From Acidobacteriaceae bacterium (lineage in GTDB: Bacteria > Acidobacteriota > Terriglobia > Terriglobales > Acidobacteriaceae), in NCBI GenBank assembly GCA_025462735.1, contig JAOAPC010000022.1, positions 212,818 to 276,817 on the forward strand: DNA of 64,000 nt. The letters are read 5' to 3'. The notes beneath the pieces are model-generated. The model did not search any database. It was not told where the DNA came from and saw nothing but the letters and a program-made list of their open reading frames with translations. Below are positions 7,792 to 15,791 of this stretch, one piece after another. Every line of letters begins with the position of its first letter. Position 1 is the stretch's first letter. Position numbers and translations under genes: made by a program.

Positions 7792-7837
7792 TTGTGTAAA
7801 CGTGTTCGATGGTTGTGTAAACAAATCTATTACACAA
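7792..7837. promoter_or_regulatory. Operator-like repeats TTGTGTAAAC in divergent spacer
   Basis: TTGTGTAAAC occurs at 7792-7801 and again at 7813-7822, exactly 21 bases apart (two helical turns). The second copy forms a perfect inverted repeat with TTACACAA at 7830-7837 (8-bp arms, 9-base spacer). The block sits between a secreted-protein operon and the cytochrome/oxidase operon. It looks like a binding site for a dimeric regulator that controls one or both. The regulator is unknown. Confidence 0.6.
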
Positions 7838-7850
7838 TTTTTACATTTTG

Positions 7851-7880
7851 TTGACAATTGAATTGTACGCGTGGTAAACA
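7851..7880 (+). promoter_or_regulatory. Candidate promoter of the respiratory operon
   Basis: A consensus -35 TTGACA at 7851-7856 is followed after 18 bases by a weak -10-like TAAACA (7875-7880). This lies just downstream of the TTGTGTAA operator repeats and about 70 bases before the first gene's start. The -10 match is poor, so only the location is suggestive. Confidence 0.4.
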
Positions 7881-7948
7881 CGATATCGCGCGTTTGTTGT
7901 GGTTGCAACAGAAGTCTGTTGTGGATGTATTCGCCCAGGAGGATCCCA

Positions 7949-9325
7949 ATGGCTTCGTCCCGAAGGATTGTTTCGGGTTTTGTGTTGTCCGTCACGCTTC
8001 TTCTCGTACTATCTAATAGCGCCTACGCCCTTCCTGCATTCGCCAGAAAGTACGGTCTGCGATGTTCGGCTTGCCATGAAGCTTGGCCGATGCTGAATTA
8101 TTTTGGACAAAAGTTCAAAGATAACGGCTACCAGCTGATGAATGATCGGGACGCCCCGATTTGGCAGAACCCTTCATATTGGCCGATTACACTGCGCATG
8201 ACTCCCTTCTGGCATCGCGAAAGCACTGACAAGATCGCGGTTGATTCCCCGAGCGGAGTGCCTAACGCGGCATCAATTCGAGGGCTGACCACCAGCGGAT
8301 TCGACTACTCCGGACTGGATATATTGACCGGCGGCACGCTCGAGAAAAATATTTCCTTCCTGCTTGTTCCTTCGTCGGACAATCTCGGCGCGTTCCATAT
8401 GGAGTCCGTGAACGTGCGGCTGGACAATCTTTTCCATAGCCCATGGGTCAACGTTAAGCTCGGAAAATTCGAACTGGACAACATCGTTTCCGAGAAGCGG
8501 GTGGTAACACTCTCGAGTTATGGTGGATCGTTCCAGAGCTATCACTTCATTCCTGTGGGCGACAACAATATCTTCGGACAGATTGGAGATAATCAGATCG
8601 GTTTGGAGTGGATGGGGCATTCCCTGAATGACCGCACTCGGTTGTCGGTCGCAATTATTAGTTCGACCGATGGAACTCCAAATCTCCCCTATGGCAGGAA
8701 CGCTTACAGCGCCTTTTTTGCGGGCAGCCAGGCCTTTGATGTAGGCAAGCTCGGCACTGATCGTGTCGGATTTTACGCCATGGTAGGAGAGGCACCTACC
8801 ACATTCCTTACCAGTGGCGGCGTCCCCATCCCAGGTACCGGTGTCGGCAACAAGGGATTCAGCCGCGAAGGCTTCGTTGGCCTCTTCTACTTCGGAAAAC
8901 TGGATTTCCAGGTTGTAACCCAGCACGGATCTGACAGTAAATGGTTCGGTGCAGGATTTGGGAATCCAATTGACGATCCGACGGCGCCAAACAATATTCC
9001 CGGAACGACTTTACTTGCGGGCACTCGCAGCCCGACTTGGAACGGCGCATTTGTCGAGACCCATTGGGTACAGAATCCGCAGCTGATTTTCATTCAGCGC
9101 TCGGAGTGGGTACGCATGTCGCAGCAGGCAATTCCAGGCACCCCTTCGAACCTGGGAAATATCGACAACTACGTCTTTGGTTATCGCTATATGCCGTTCA
9201 TGACCAGCCGCGCTGGTTTGGCCTGGCACAACGAGTACTCATGGATCAGACAGCACGGGTCAGCACCAGACGGATCTGACCTAACCAGCAGCAGCCTGAT
9301 GTTGGGCTTTGACTTCGATTTCTAA
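7949..9325 (+). CDS. Cyc2-like fused monoheme cytochrome-porin, outer membrane
   Basis: The ATG at 7949 is chosen because AGGAGG (7937-7942) precedes it and a signal peptide follows, cut after AYA-27. The mature N-terminus is a single c-heme segment: LPAFARKYG, then C39-S-A-C42-H43, then AWPMLNYFGQKFKDNGY. This is the layout of Cyc2-type proteins, where a heme segment plugs a beta-barrel. The remaining roughly 400 residues alternate polar and hydrophobic residues as in an outer-membrane barrel and end in an aromatic (GFDFDF). Length (458 aa) fits a 16-strand cytochrome-porin. Heading an operon with a diheme cytochrome, a cupredoxin and a terminal oxidase, it may pass electrons across the outer membrane. 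Iron oxidation is not proven by sequence. Confidence 0.75.
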   Translation: MASSRRIVSGFVLSVTLLLVLSNSAYALPAFARKYGLRCSACHEAWPMLNYFGQKFKDNGYQLMNDRDAPIWQNPSYWPITLRMTPFWHRESTDKIAVDSPSGVPNAASIRGLTTSGFDYSGLDILTGGTLEKNISFLLVPSSDNLGAFHMESVNVRLDNLFHSPWVNVKLGKFELDNIVSEKRVVTLSSYGGSFQSYHFIPVGDNNIFGQIGDNQIGLEWMGHSLNDRTRLSVAIISSTDGTPNLPYGRNAYSAFFAGSQAFDVGKLGTDRVGFYAMVGEAPTTFLTSGGVPIPGTGVGNKGFSREGFVGLFYFGKLDFQVVTQHGSDSKWFGAGFGNPIDDPTAPNNIPGTTLLAGTRSPTWNGAFVETHWVQNPQLIFIQRSEWVRMSQQAIPGTPSNLGNIDNYVFGYRYMPFMTSRAGLAWHNEYSWIRQHGSAPDGSDLTSSSLMLGFDFDF

Positions 9326-9335
9326 GGAGGAGCAC

Positions 9336-10238
9336 ATGCGTACACAAACACTCAAACTCACGACGTGCGCAGTGGCAGTGCTGGCGTTTGCCGGTCTCTC
9401 CTTCGCGCAAGTTACCGAATATCAGGAACAACAAAACCTCGGCATGGAAGCACATGCTGACCATGTGACCGGACACGCGAGCGGCGCAACCATGGACTAC
9501 CGCCGTTATTGCGCAGGTTGTCACGGTGTCCTGGGAGACGGCGAGGGAGAGAACGCGGTATGGATTGATCCCAAACCGCGGAATTTCACTCTCGCGACTT
9601 TCAAGTGCCGCTCAACCCCGAGTGGCACCCTTCCGACTGATGAAGATCTTTTCAGTACGGTCGGGCGCGGGGTGGAAGCCTCGAACATGCCTTCCTGGAA
9701 TCCGCTGTCGCCGCAGCAGCGCATTGACTTGGTCGCTTACGTGAAACACTTCTCTGATCGCTGGAAGACGGAAAAGCCGGGGACTCCGATTGAGATCCCA
9801 GCTGAACCAGCGTTGACAGCCGATCGTATCAAAGCCGGACAAGCTCTCTTCCAGAAGCTTGAGTGCTGGAAGTGCCACGGGGTCGACGGCAGGGCGAACG
9901 GGCCATCGGCGGATACTCTGACCGACGATCAGAACCGTCCTATCAAACCCTTCAACTTCCACGATCAAACAAAATTTAAGTGTGGCAGCACCGATCGCGA
10001 CCTCTATCGCATCTTCATGACAGGGCTGGACGGAACTCCGATGCCTTCGTTTGCAGATAACGTCAAGCCGGACGAGGCTTGGGACCTGGTGTTCTACTTG
10101 AGAACATTACAGCCAATGCACACAAAAGAAAAAGAGATCGCCAAGCAACTGGGGCTGAAACCGATCAATCCAAACGCACCAGCGCCTGCCGCAGCCCCTG
10201 CGCCTCAGCCGCAGAGCAATGAACCAAAACCACAATGA
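9336..10238 (+). CDS. Periplasmic diheme cytochrome c
   Basis: The ATG at 9336 has GGAGG just upstream and begins a signal peptide (cut near SFA-24). Two class I cytochrome c modules follow. C59-A-G-C-H63 is paired with a distal methionine in ASNMPSW, and C177-W-K-C-H181 with a distal methionine in GTPMPSF. A proline/alanine/glutamine-rich tail ends the 300-residue protein. Ten bases separate it from the cytochrome-porin gene. It is placed to carry electrons from the outer-membrane protein to the CuA site of the oxidase, the role of diheme Cyc1 in iron oxidisers. Two further cysteines (TFKCRS, FKCGS) occur in equivalent places of the modules. Confidence 0.88.
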   Translation: MRTQTLKLTTCAVAVLAFAGLSFAQVTEYQEQQNLGMEAHADHVTGHASGATMDYRRYCAGCHGVLGDGEGENAVWIDPKPRNFTLATFKCRSTPSGTLPTDEDLFSTVGRGVEASNMPSWNPLSPQQRIDLVAYVKHFSDRWKTEKPGTPIEIPAEPALTADRIKAGQALFQKLECWKCHGVDGRANGPSADTLTDDQNRPIKPFNFHDQTKFKCGSTDRDLYRIFMTGLDGTPMPSFADNVKPDEAWDLVFYLRTLQPMHTKEKEIAKQLGLKPINPNAPAPAAAPAPQPQSNEPKPQ

Positions 10239-10306
10239 ACCCCCTGCGCGAGCGCCAGCATTTGTACAAAGCTAGAACCAGCATTCGTACAAGGAGAACG
10301 AGTTTT

Positions 10307-11065
10307 ATGAGAAGGCAAATACCGTTTAAAGCAATTCTGTTTTTACCGGTTGCACTCGTTGTGGGTATTGCATTAATGCTGGTGGTCTCGCAAAAGAGCG
10401 TCAAAGCTGCGCCACCGTCCGGAGGCGGCGTTACGGGAATCGTCAAGCTCGATGGAACACCGCCGCACCAGAAGCCCATTGATATGTCCAAGGAGCCATC
10501 CTGCGCTGCCATTCACAAGGACCACCCGGCAACAACAGAAAACGTAGTCGTGGGATCGGACGGCGGTTTAGCCAATGTGGTGGTCTACATTTCTGAAGGA
10601 TGGAGCGGTGGGGATGTCACTCCTTCATCGCAGCCGGTATTCGATCAAAAAGGCTGTCAATATCAGCCCCACGTGTTGGGGGTGGTGGTGAACGAACACT
10701 TCAAAGTAACCAACAGCGATCAGACTTCACACAACATTCATCCCATGCCCAAACCGGGTGGGCCAAATCACGAGTGGAACAAGTCTCAGCCGCCAGGGTC
10801 TCCACCTATCGACGCCGTCTGGCCGGCGGAGGAAGTTGCCATTCATGTGAAGTGCAACATTCATCCATGGATGAGCGGGTATCATGTAGTGGTAAAGACA
10901 CCCTACGGCGTGAGCGATGACAAGGGTTCTTTCAAGATTGAGAACCTTCCGCCGGGAAACTATACGTTGACCGCATGGCAGGAGACCTACGGGACACAGA
11001 CTCAAAAGGTGACGGTTGCGGCCGGGAAACCTGCCACAGCAACCTTCACCTTCAAGGCGAAGTAA
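10307..11065 (+). CDS. Exported cupredoxin-like protein with carboxypeptidase-regulatory-like tail
   Basis: The start ATG 10307 has AAGGAG ten bases upstream; an N-terminal hydrophobic anchor or signal follows. The central domain resembles plastocyanin-type cupredoxins. Candidate copper ligands are H142 or H145 (TSHNIHP) and the cluster C183-N-I-H186-P-W-M189. The tail (GVSDDKGSFKIENLPPGNYT) is a carboxypeptidase-regulatory/transthyretin-like beta domain. Such proteins shuttle single electrons in the periplasm. Lying between a diheme cytochrome gene and coxB, it could act like rusticyanin, though its ligand spacing (C-x2-H-x2-M) differs from rusticyanin and plastocyanin. Copper binding is inferred. 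Confidence 0.75.
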   Translation: MRRQIPFKAILFLPVALVVGIALMLVVSQKSVKAAPPSGGGVTGIVKLDGTPPHQKPIDMSKEPSCAAIHKDHPATTENVVVGSDGGLANVVVYISEGWSGGDVTPSSQPVFDQKGCQYQPHVLGVVVNEHFKVTNSDQTSHNIHPMPKPGGPNHEWNKSQPPGSPPIDAVWPAEEVAIHVKCNIHPWMSGYHVVVKTPYGVSDDKGSFKIENLPPGNYTLTAWQETYGTQTQKVTVAAGKPATATFTFKAK

Positions 11066-11079
11066 CCGGTTGACCTGAA

Positions 11080-11104
11080 GAGCCGCCGCGCAACACGGCG
11101 GCTC
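11080..11104 (+). promoter_or_regulatory. Strong intra-operon RNA hairpin before coxB
   Basis: A perfect 9-bp G+C-rich stem GAGCCGCCG (11080-11088) / CGGCGGCTC (11096-11104) with a 7-base loop lies 15 bases after the cupredoxin stop and 39 bases before coxB. There is no T-run, so it is more likely a processing or mRNA-stability element than a terminator. It may set different levels for the electron carriers and the oxidase. Confidence 0.55.
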
Positions 11105-11142
11105 GAAAGAATCGGGACGAAACTGGCCTCAACGAGGGCAAA

Positions 11143-11946
11143 ATGGCAAAGCTTTTTGCTGTCACCATTATCGTAATTGCTATCCTTTCCGCGATTCCGA
11201 TCGTGCGGCATACGTGGTGGACCTCACAGGATATCTCGACGCACGGCGCTCCCATTGACGAGCAGATGTCGGAGACGATGGCGGAATCAGGAATCTTATT
11301 TTTGGCCTCGCAGATCCTGTTGGCGGTTTTCATCTGGAAGTTTTCACGGCCCCGGCCCGGAGAGAAGATCAAGAGTTTTCCCGGCGGCGCTATGGGTCTG
11401 GTGATTGCCGCTTTTCTTCTTGTAGGAACAGAGGTTTTGGCGCTCGGCGCTTTCGGGGCCAAGGCGTGGGCCAGTATTTACTTCACTCCGCCGGGGGCCA
11501 ATGCCATGCCCCTCCAAGTGCAGGCCGGGCAATTTGCGTTCTACTTCCGCTATCCCGGGCCAGACGGAAAATTTGGTCCGCTACACCCAGATCTGATTAG
11601 CGAGGCCAACCAGAATATCTTTGGCCTCGATACTGAGCACGATCCCGATTCCAAAGACGATATCGTCACCGCTGAAATGGCGATTCCGGTGAATCGTGAG
11701 ATCCACCTGCTAATGCACTCGAAGGATGTAGGGCACGCGTTTTTCGTCCCGGAATTGCGAGTGCACCAGGATTTCGTTCCAGGTCTGGATCTCTCGATGC
11801 ATTTCACGGCTACCAAGGTGGGCCGGTACGAGATTGTGTGTACGCAGCTCTGTGGCCTTGGGCATTACAACATGAGGGCATATCTGAGTGTGTTCTCACA
11901 GGAAGATTTTGACAGTTGGCTGAAGAAGCAAGCAACGTTCCAATAA
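11143..11946 (+). CDS. coxB: Cytochrome c oxidase subunit II, CuA-binding
   Basis: Subunit II receives electrons from periplasmic donors at the dinuclear CuA centre. Two N-terminal membrane helices precede the periplasmic cupredoxin domain. CuA ligands are H198 (DVGHAFF), C233, C237, H241 and M244 in CTQLCGLGHYNM. The residue between the cysteines is Q235 rather than the usual glutamate of C-S-E-L-C, as also seen in ba3-type oxidases. There is no fused cytochrome c domain, so the oxidase depends on separate carriers, presumably the products of the two preceding genes. It lies 13 bases before coxA. Confidence 0.95.
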   Translation: MAKLFAVTIIVIAILSAIPIVRHTWWTSQDISTHGAPIDEQMSETMAESGILFLASQILLAVFIWKFSRPRPGEKIKSFPGGAMGLVIAAFLLVGTEVLALGAFGAKAWASIYFTPPGANAMPLQVQAGQFAFYFRYPGPDGKFGPLHPDLISEANQNIFGLDTEHDPDSKDDIVTAEMAIPVNREIHLLMHSKDVGHAFFVPELRVHQDFVPGLDLSMHFTATKVGRYEIVCTQLCGLGHYNMRAYLSVFSQEDFDSWLKKQATFQ

Positions 11947-11959
11947 CGGGGGCGAGCAT

Positions 11960-13747
11960 ATGCACGACACATCTTCACATGCAGTAGCGCACCATGGGCC
12001 GCCGGCAAGTTTTATCCGAAAACATATCTTCAGTCTGGACCACAAAGTAATTGGGAAGCAGTATTTTGGGTTGGCATTTGTGGCCGTGCTCGTCGGAATC
12101 TTTCTTTCCTGGTTGATGCGTCTTCACCTGGGATGGACGAACTTGGCGATCCCCGGGCTGCATCTGCTTTCCAGCAACGGAGCGCCCGGCAACCTCATGA
12201 CGCCGGAGTATTACCTGCAACTGATGACCATGCATGCCACCATCATGGTTTTCTTCGTGCTTACCACTGCGCCGTTTGCCGCCTTCGGCAATTATTTTCT
12301 GCCCATTCAAGTCGGCGCCGAAGATATGCCGTTCCCGCGCTTCAACATGATGTCGTTCTGGATCACCTTCCTGGGATTTATCGCCTTGATGTCATCGTTC
12401 TTTGTAGGTGACGGCCCAACCCTTGGCGGGTGGACGCAGTACGCGCCTCTCAGTGCCATTGGACAGGCTGCAGGTCCTGGTGAAGGAACCGGCGTCGTCC
12501 TCTGGGCTATTTCGATCACGCTCTTTTGTATTGGACAGTTGCTGGGTTCGTTGAACTTCATCACTACAACGCTTGATATGCGAACCCGAGGAATGAGCCT
12601 TATGCGGATGCCATTGAGTGTCTGGGCATGGTTCATCACCTCAGTCATGGGCCTTACGGCGTTCGCCGTTCTGATGCCCGCGTGCATCTTGCTCATTTTG
12701 GACCACGTTGCCGGAACCAGTTTCTTTGTTCCCTCGAACTTGGTGATCAACGATCAACTGCTACCGCACTCGGGGGGTTCGACCCTTCTTTGGCAGCACT
12801 TGTTCTGGTTCTTCGGCCATCCCGAAGTGTACATAGCTATCGTCCCCGGTATGGGTATCGTCTCCCATGTTCTGATCACGAGCATGCGCCGGCCGCTACT
12901 TAGCCATCGCGTCATGATTTACTCCATGGGCGCACTAGCTGTTCTCAGCTACATGGTCTACGGGCACCATATGTTCGTCAGCGGAATGAATCCGGTTTCC
13001 TCGATCGCGTTCTCCTTTCCCACGCTGATCATTACGATTCCCGCGACGATCATTGTCCTCCTCTGGCTGGGGAGCCTGTACGGCTCCAGACTGCGCATAA
13101 ATACTGCTTCCCTGTTCGCGCTGGGTTTTATCTCGATGTTCATTAGTGGCGGAGTCAGCGGCTTCTTCCTGGCACAGCCCTCCATCGACATCTTGCTGCA
13201 CGGAACTTATTTCGTGGTAGGGCACTTCCACATGGTGATGGGAGTGGCCGCGATGTTCGGGATCTTTGCCGGAACCTTTTTCTGGTTCCCCAAGATGTTC
13301 GGTCGGATGATGAACGAGACTCTGGGTAGGATCCATTTCTGGCTGACATTTGTGGGCACGTATACGATCTTTATGCCTTTCCACTACATAGGACTGGCCG
13401 GGAATATCCGCCGCTACCAGGCATTCACACCTGATTACATGCAGCAATTTATTCCGGTTCACAAATTCATCACGGTTGCCGCTCTGCTAACAGGAGCTGC
13501 ACAGCTGATCTTTGTGTACAACCTGATTCATAGCCGCTTCTGGGGCAAACCGGCGCCGGACAATCCTTGGGAGGCGACTTCGTTGGAGTGGAGCACTCCT
13601 TCCACCCCTCCGCCGTGGAACAACTTCGGCGACAAGATGCCGGTGGTCTACCACGATCCATACCAGTACGGCGTCGAGGGATCGACTGGCGACTATGTAA
13701 TGCAGAACTCGCCGGAGCGCATCGAGACGGTTAGAGACGAAGCATAA
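11960..13747 (+). CDS. coxA: Heme-copper oxidase subunit I without K-channel lysine
   Basis: The catalytic subunit reduces O2 to water. Low-spin heme ligands are H92 and H424, the high-spin heme ligand is H422, CuB ligands are H287, H336 and H337, and the cross-linked tyrosine is Y291 (HPEVY). D-channel residues are present: N111, D122, N129 and E289. Aligned without gaps to Rhodobacter CoxA over the CuB loop, T359 becomes A362 and K362 becomes I365, so the K-channel is missing its key polar residues. The Mg-site aspartate (Rhodobacter D412) is G415. At 595 residues, with a C-terminal cytoplasmic extension, it is A-type in overall layout. It follows coxB by 13 bases. Confidence 0.95.
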   Translation: MHDTSSHAVAHHGPPASFIRKHIFSLDHKVIGKQYFGLAFVAVLVGIFLSWLMRLHLGWTNLAIPGLHLLSSNGAPGNLMTPEYYLQLMTMHATIMVFFVLTTAPFAAFGNYFLPIQVGAEDMPFPRFNMMSFWITFLGFIALMSSFFVGDGPTLGGWTQYAPLSAIGQAAGPGEGTGVVLWAISITLFCIGQLLGSLNFITTTLDMRTRGMSLMRMPLSVWAWFITSVMGLTAFAVLMPACILLILDHVAGTSFFVPSNLVINDQLLPHSGGSTLLWQHLFWFFGHPEVYIAIVPGMGIVSHVLITSMRRPLLSHRVMIYSMGALAVLSYMVYGHHMFVSGMNPVSSIAFSFPTLIITIPATIIVLLWLGSLYGSRLRINTASLFALGFISMFISGGVSGFFLAQPSIDILLHGTYFVVGHFHMVMGVAAMFGIFAGTFFWFPKMFGRMMNETLGRIHFWLTFVGTYTIFMPFHYIGLAGNIRRYQAFTPDYMQQFIPVHKFITVAALLTGAAQLIFVYNLIHSRFWGKPAPDNPWEATSLEWSTPSTPPPWNNFGDKMPVVYHDPYQYGVEGSTGDYVMQNSPERIETVRDEA

Positions 13748-13769
13748 CCACGAAAGCAGCAGGCTAAAA

Positions 13770-14453
13770 ATGGCAACAACGATCCACGAGCCGCCGAGAA
13801 TTGAGAAGATTGGGGACTCGTCTCGGGCGCGGAGCAACTCGGGCAATGGTGGCTGGCGTCCGCTGGTTCCCGATGCCGGGGATCCGCGTTTGGTCCAGGA
13901 GTACGCTCCGCCGCCGGCTTCGACTGGAATCTGGGTCGCCGTTGCCGGCATAAGCATGACCTTTGCGGCGCTTACCAGCGCGCTAGTAGTTCGCAAAGGT
14001 GGAGCTCCAGACTGGCGCCATTTCACGCTGCCGTCCATTCTTTATCTGAACACCCTGATGCTGCTTGCCAGCAGCGTAACTTTAGAAATCGGGCGCCGCC
14101 GGGTCGCCGTATTTATGGGCGGGCTGAGAAGCACGGCTGCAAGCCCCGCGCGTTGGCTGTACGTCACCCTAGCGCTTGGTTTTCTCTTCGTGGCCGGCCA
14201 GTATGTTGCGTGGCGGCAACTGAGTTCTCAGGGACTTTACCTTGCCACCAATCCCAGCAGTTCGTTCTTTTATGTGTTTACCGCAGCCCACGCCTTGCAC
14301 CTTCTAGGCGGTCTCGGCGGACTTGGTCGCGTGATTTATAAGCTGGACCACCTCGTTCTTCGACGTAGCACTCTAGACGCGACTGCTCGCTACTGGCACT
14401 TCATGGACGTTCTGTGGATCTATCTGCTTTTGTTGCTGTGGATGAAACTTTGA
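13770..14453 (+). CDS. Cytochrome c oxidase subunit III family protein (first copy)
   Basis: A 227-residue membrane protein of the COX3 fold. A polar N-terminal stretch of about 45 residues is followed by five hydrophobic helices. Family-like elements include FYVFTAAHALHLLGGLGG and the C-terminal TARYWHFMDVLWIYLL, which are typical of subunit III helices. Subunit III stabilises the D-channel entrance and the catalytic lifetime of subunit I. It lies 22 bases after coxA, and a second subunit III gene follows 20 bases later. The two copies are divergent in sequence and may form a heteromeric module. Confidence 0.88.
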   Translation: MATTIHEPPRIEKIGDSSRARSNSGNGGWRPLVPDAGDPRLVQEYAPPPASTGIWVAVAGISMTFAALTSALVVRKGGAPDWRHFTLPSILYLNTLMLLASSVTLEIGRRRVAVFMGGLRSTAASPARWLYVTLALGFLFVAGQYVAWRQLSSQGLYLATNPSSSFFYVFTAAHALHLLGGLGGLGRVIYKLDHLVLRRSTLDATARYWHFMDVLWIYLLLLLWMKL

Positions 14454-14473
14454 CGCACTCGACAGGAGGCTCC

Positions 14474-15097
14474 GTGAGCCAAGCCGATTTGACGATGGGA
14501 ACGCATCCGCCGGGCCTGACGACCGGCTTGCCACCGTTTTCGGTGTCTGCGAAGAAGATGGCGATCTGGCTGTTCATCATCGCCGACGCCGCCACCTTTG
14601 CCGCTTGTCTTGTAGCCTATGGGTTTTTGCGCAATGGTTCCCCAAACTGGCCGAGACCATTCCACAGCGTAATGAATGTTTCTCTGATGACTTTCATACT
14701 GCTGACCAGCAGCTTGACCATGTTGCTTGGTATTCGCGCTGCAAAGATTGGTGACAAGGCGGGCGCCTTTCGCTGGACCATGATTACCGCGGTCGCCGGC
14801 ATTCTCTTCGCCTTATTGCACATACGCGAGTGGATGGCCCTCATCGGTGAGGGAATGACGATGTTCCATAATCCCTGGGGCGCCCCCCTATTCGGCGCGT
14901 CATTTTTCTCCATTACGGGATTGCATCTCTTGCACGTAACCGGAGGCGTCATCGCTTTGGTCGTAGTCGGGTTTCGTTACATGAGGGGACGCTACAACGC
15001 GGACGACCTAGAAGTTACCGGCCTGTACTGGCACTTCGTGGACTTGGTCTGGATGTTCGTCGTACCGTTCGTCTATCTTTTGAATTTGGCTCAATAA
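14474..15097 (+). CDS. Cytochrome c oxidase subunit III family protein (second copy)
   Basis: The start is GTG 14474, chosen because AGGAGG (14464-14469) lies four bases upstream; this gives 207 residues. Five membrane helices and the COX3 signatures SITGLHLLHVTGGVIAL and TGLYWHFVDLVWMFV are present. The loop FALLHIREWMAL resembles the usual FLxxQxxEW segment with H-I-R-E-W. It follows the first subunit III gene closely and precedes subunit IV, so it belongs to the same oxidase operon. Whether both subunits are in one complex or exchange under different conditions cannot be read from sequence. Confidence 0.9.
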   Translation: MSQADLTMGTHPPGLTTGLPPFSVSAKKMAIWLFIIADAATFAACLVAYGFLRNGSPNWPRPFHSVMNVSLMTFILLTSSLTMLLGIRAAKIGDKAGAFRWTMITAVAGILFALLHIREWMALIGEGMTMFHNPWGAPLFGASFFSITGLHLLHVTGGVIALVVVGFRYMRGRYNADDLEVTGLYWHFVDLVWMFVVPFVYLLNLAQ

Positions 15098-15116
15098 ACG
15101 AGGACGGAGCAAAATT

Positions 15117-15479
15117 ATGGTGGATGCGCCCGATGTGCAGAAGCACGAACCGCCGTCGAGATACACCGACCCGATCACAAGATACCTGCTAATCTATTTC
15201 TGCATTTTGGCGCTCGCAGCGTTGCAATTTGTAATCGCGTACAGCCACGTCGATACATCGGCCAAGTTTGAGCGCATGCTGCTTATCGCCATCGCAGAAG
15301 CTGGGTTGGCGCTGCTGTTCTTCATGCATTTGTGGGCGGAGAAGCGCGGGTTCCTGTTGTTTGTTGTCGTCTTCACCGGCTTCGTGCTGGTGGCAATGCA
15401 ATACGGTTGGACTGACAGTTATCGGATGGAATTGGGCGCTCCGTACACGCAGCCTAAAGTAGGAGTGGTACCGCAGTGA
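15117..15479 (+). CDS. Prokaryotic cytochrome c oxidase subunit IV
   Basis: A 120-residue protein with three membrane helices. The signature EAGLALLFFMHLWAEKR matches the small subunit IV (CtaF/CoxD/CyoD-like) of bacterial oxidases, in which a helix carries an FFMHL motif. It supports assembly and CuB loading in related enzymes. The start ATG 15117 follows the second subunit III stop by 19 bases. Its TGA overlaps the GTG of the next gene, showing translational coupling. Confidence 0.88.
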   Translation: MVDAPDVQKHEPPSRYTDPITRYLLIYFCILALAALQFVIAYSHVDTSAKFERMLLIAIAEAGLALLFFMHLWAEKRGFLLFVVVFTGFVLVAMQYGWTDSYRMELGAPYTQPKVGVVPQ

Positions 15480-15763
15480 CGCAGAAGATAAAAGCCAACA
15501 GGAAATTCAGCGTGGCAGCGTTCGGGCTATTAGCGCTCGGCATTCTCTTATTTCCGCTTCCAACTTTTTCTCAGGGCTGCGCTCTCTGCTACACGCAAGC
15601 AGCTTCCTCCGGCGCCCAGGTGATTGCGGCGCTGAAGAGCGGGATTCTGATCCTGGTTCTTCCTCCTACGCTCGGCTCTATTGGCATGCTGTTTATCGTG
15701 CATCGCAAACGCAATCAGATCAGACGTGACGAACAGGGGGTCGAATCTGACCAGGAGTGGTAA
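15476..15763 (+). CDS. Small exported membrane protein with GCALCYTQAA motif
   Basis: A 95-residue protein starting at GTG 15476, which overlaps the subunit IV stop (GTGA). A signal-like or first membrane helix is followed by QGCALCYTQAASSG, a second membrane helix and a basic cytoplasmic tail (HRKRNQIRRDE). The C-x2-C pair just outside the membrane could bind heme, copper or serve thiol chemistry during oxidase assembly; none is established to my knowledge. Its fixed place between oxidase subunit and heme O synthase genes makes an oxidase-linked role likely. Confidence 0.7.
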   Translation: MTQKIKANRKFSVAAFGLLALGILLFPLPTFSQGCALCYTQAASSGAQVIAALKSGILILVLPPTLGSIGMLFIVHRKRNQIRRDEQGVESDQEW

Positions 15764-15791
15764 TATCGCGACCGCCGACGTGACCGCAAGC

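Noticed and set aside
7949..9325. Firm assignment of the cytochrome-porin as an iron oxidase (cyc2)
   Set aside because: The motif and operon order support a Cyc2-like electron conduit, but the donor cannot be read from sequence, so no gene symbol was given.
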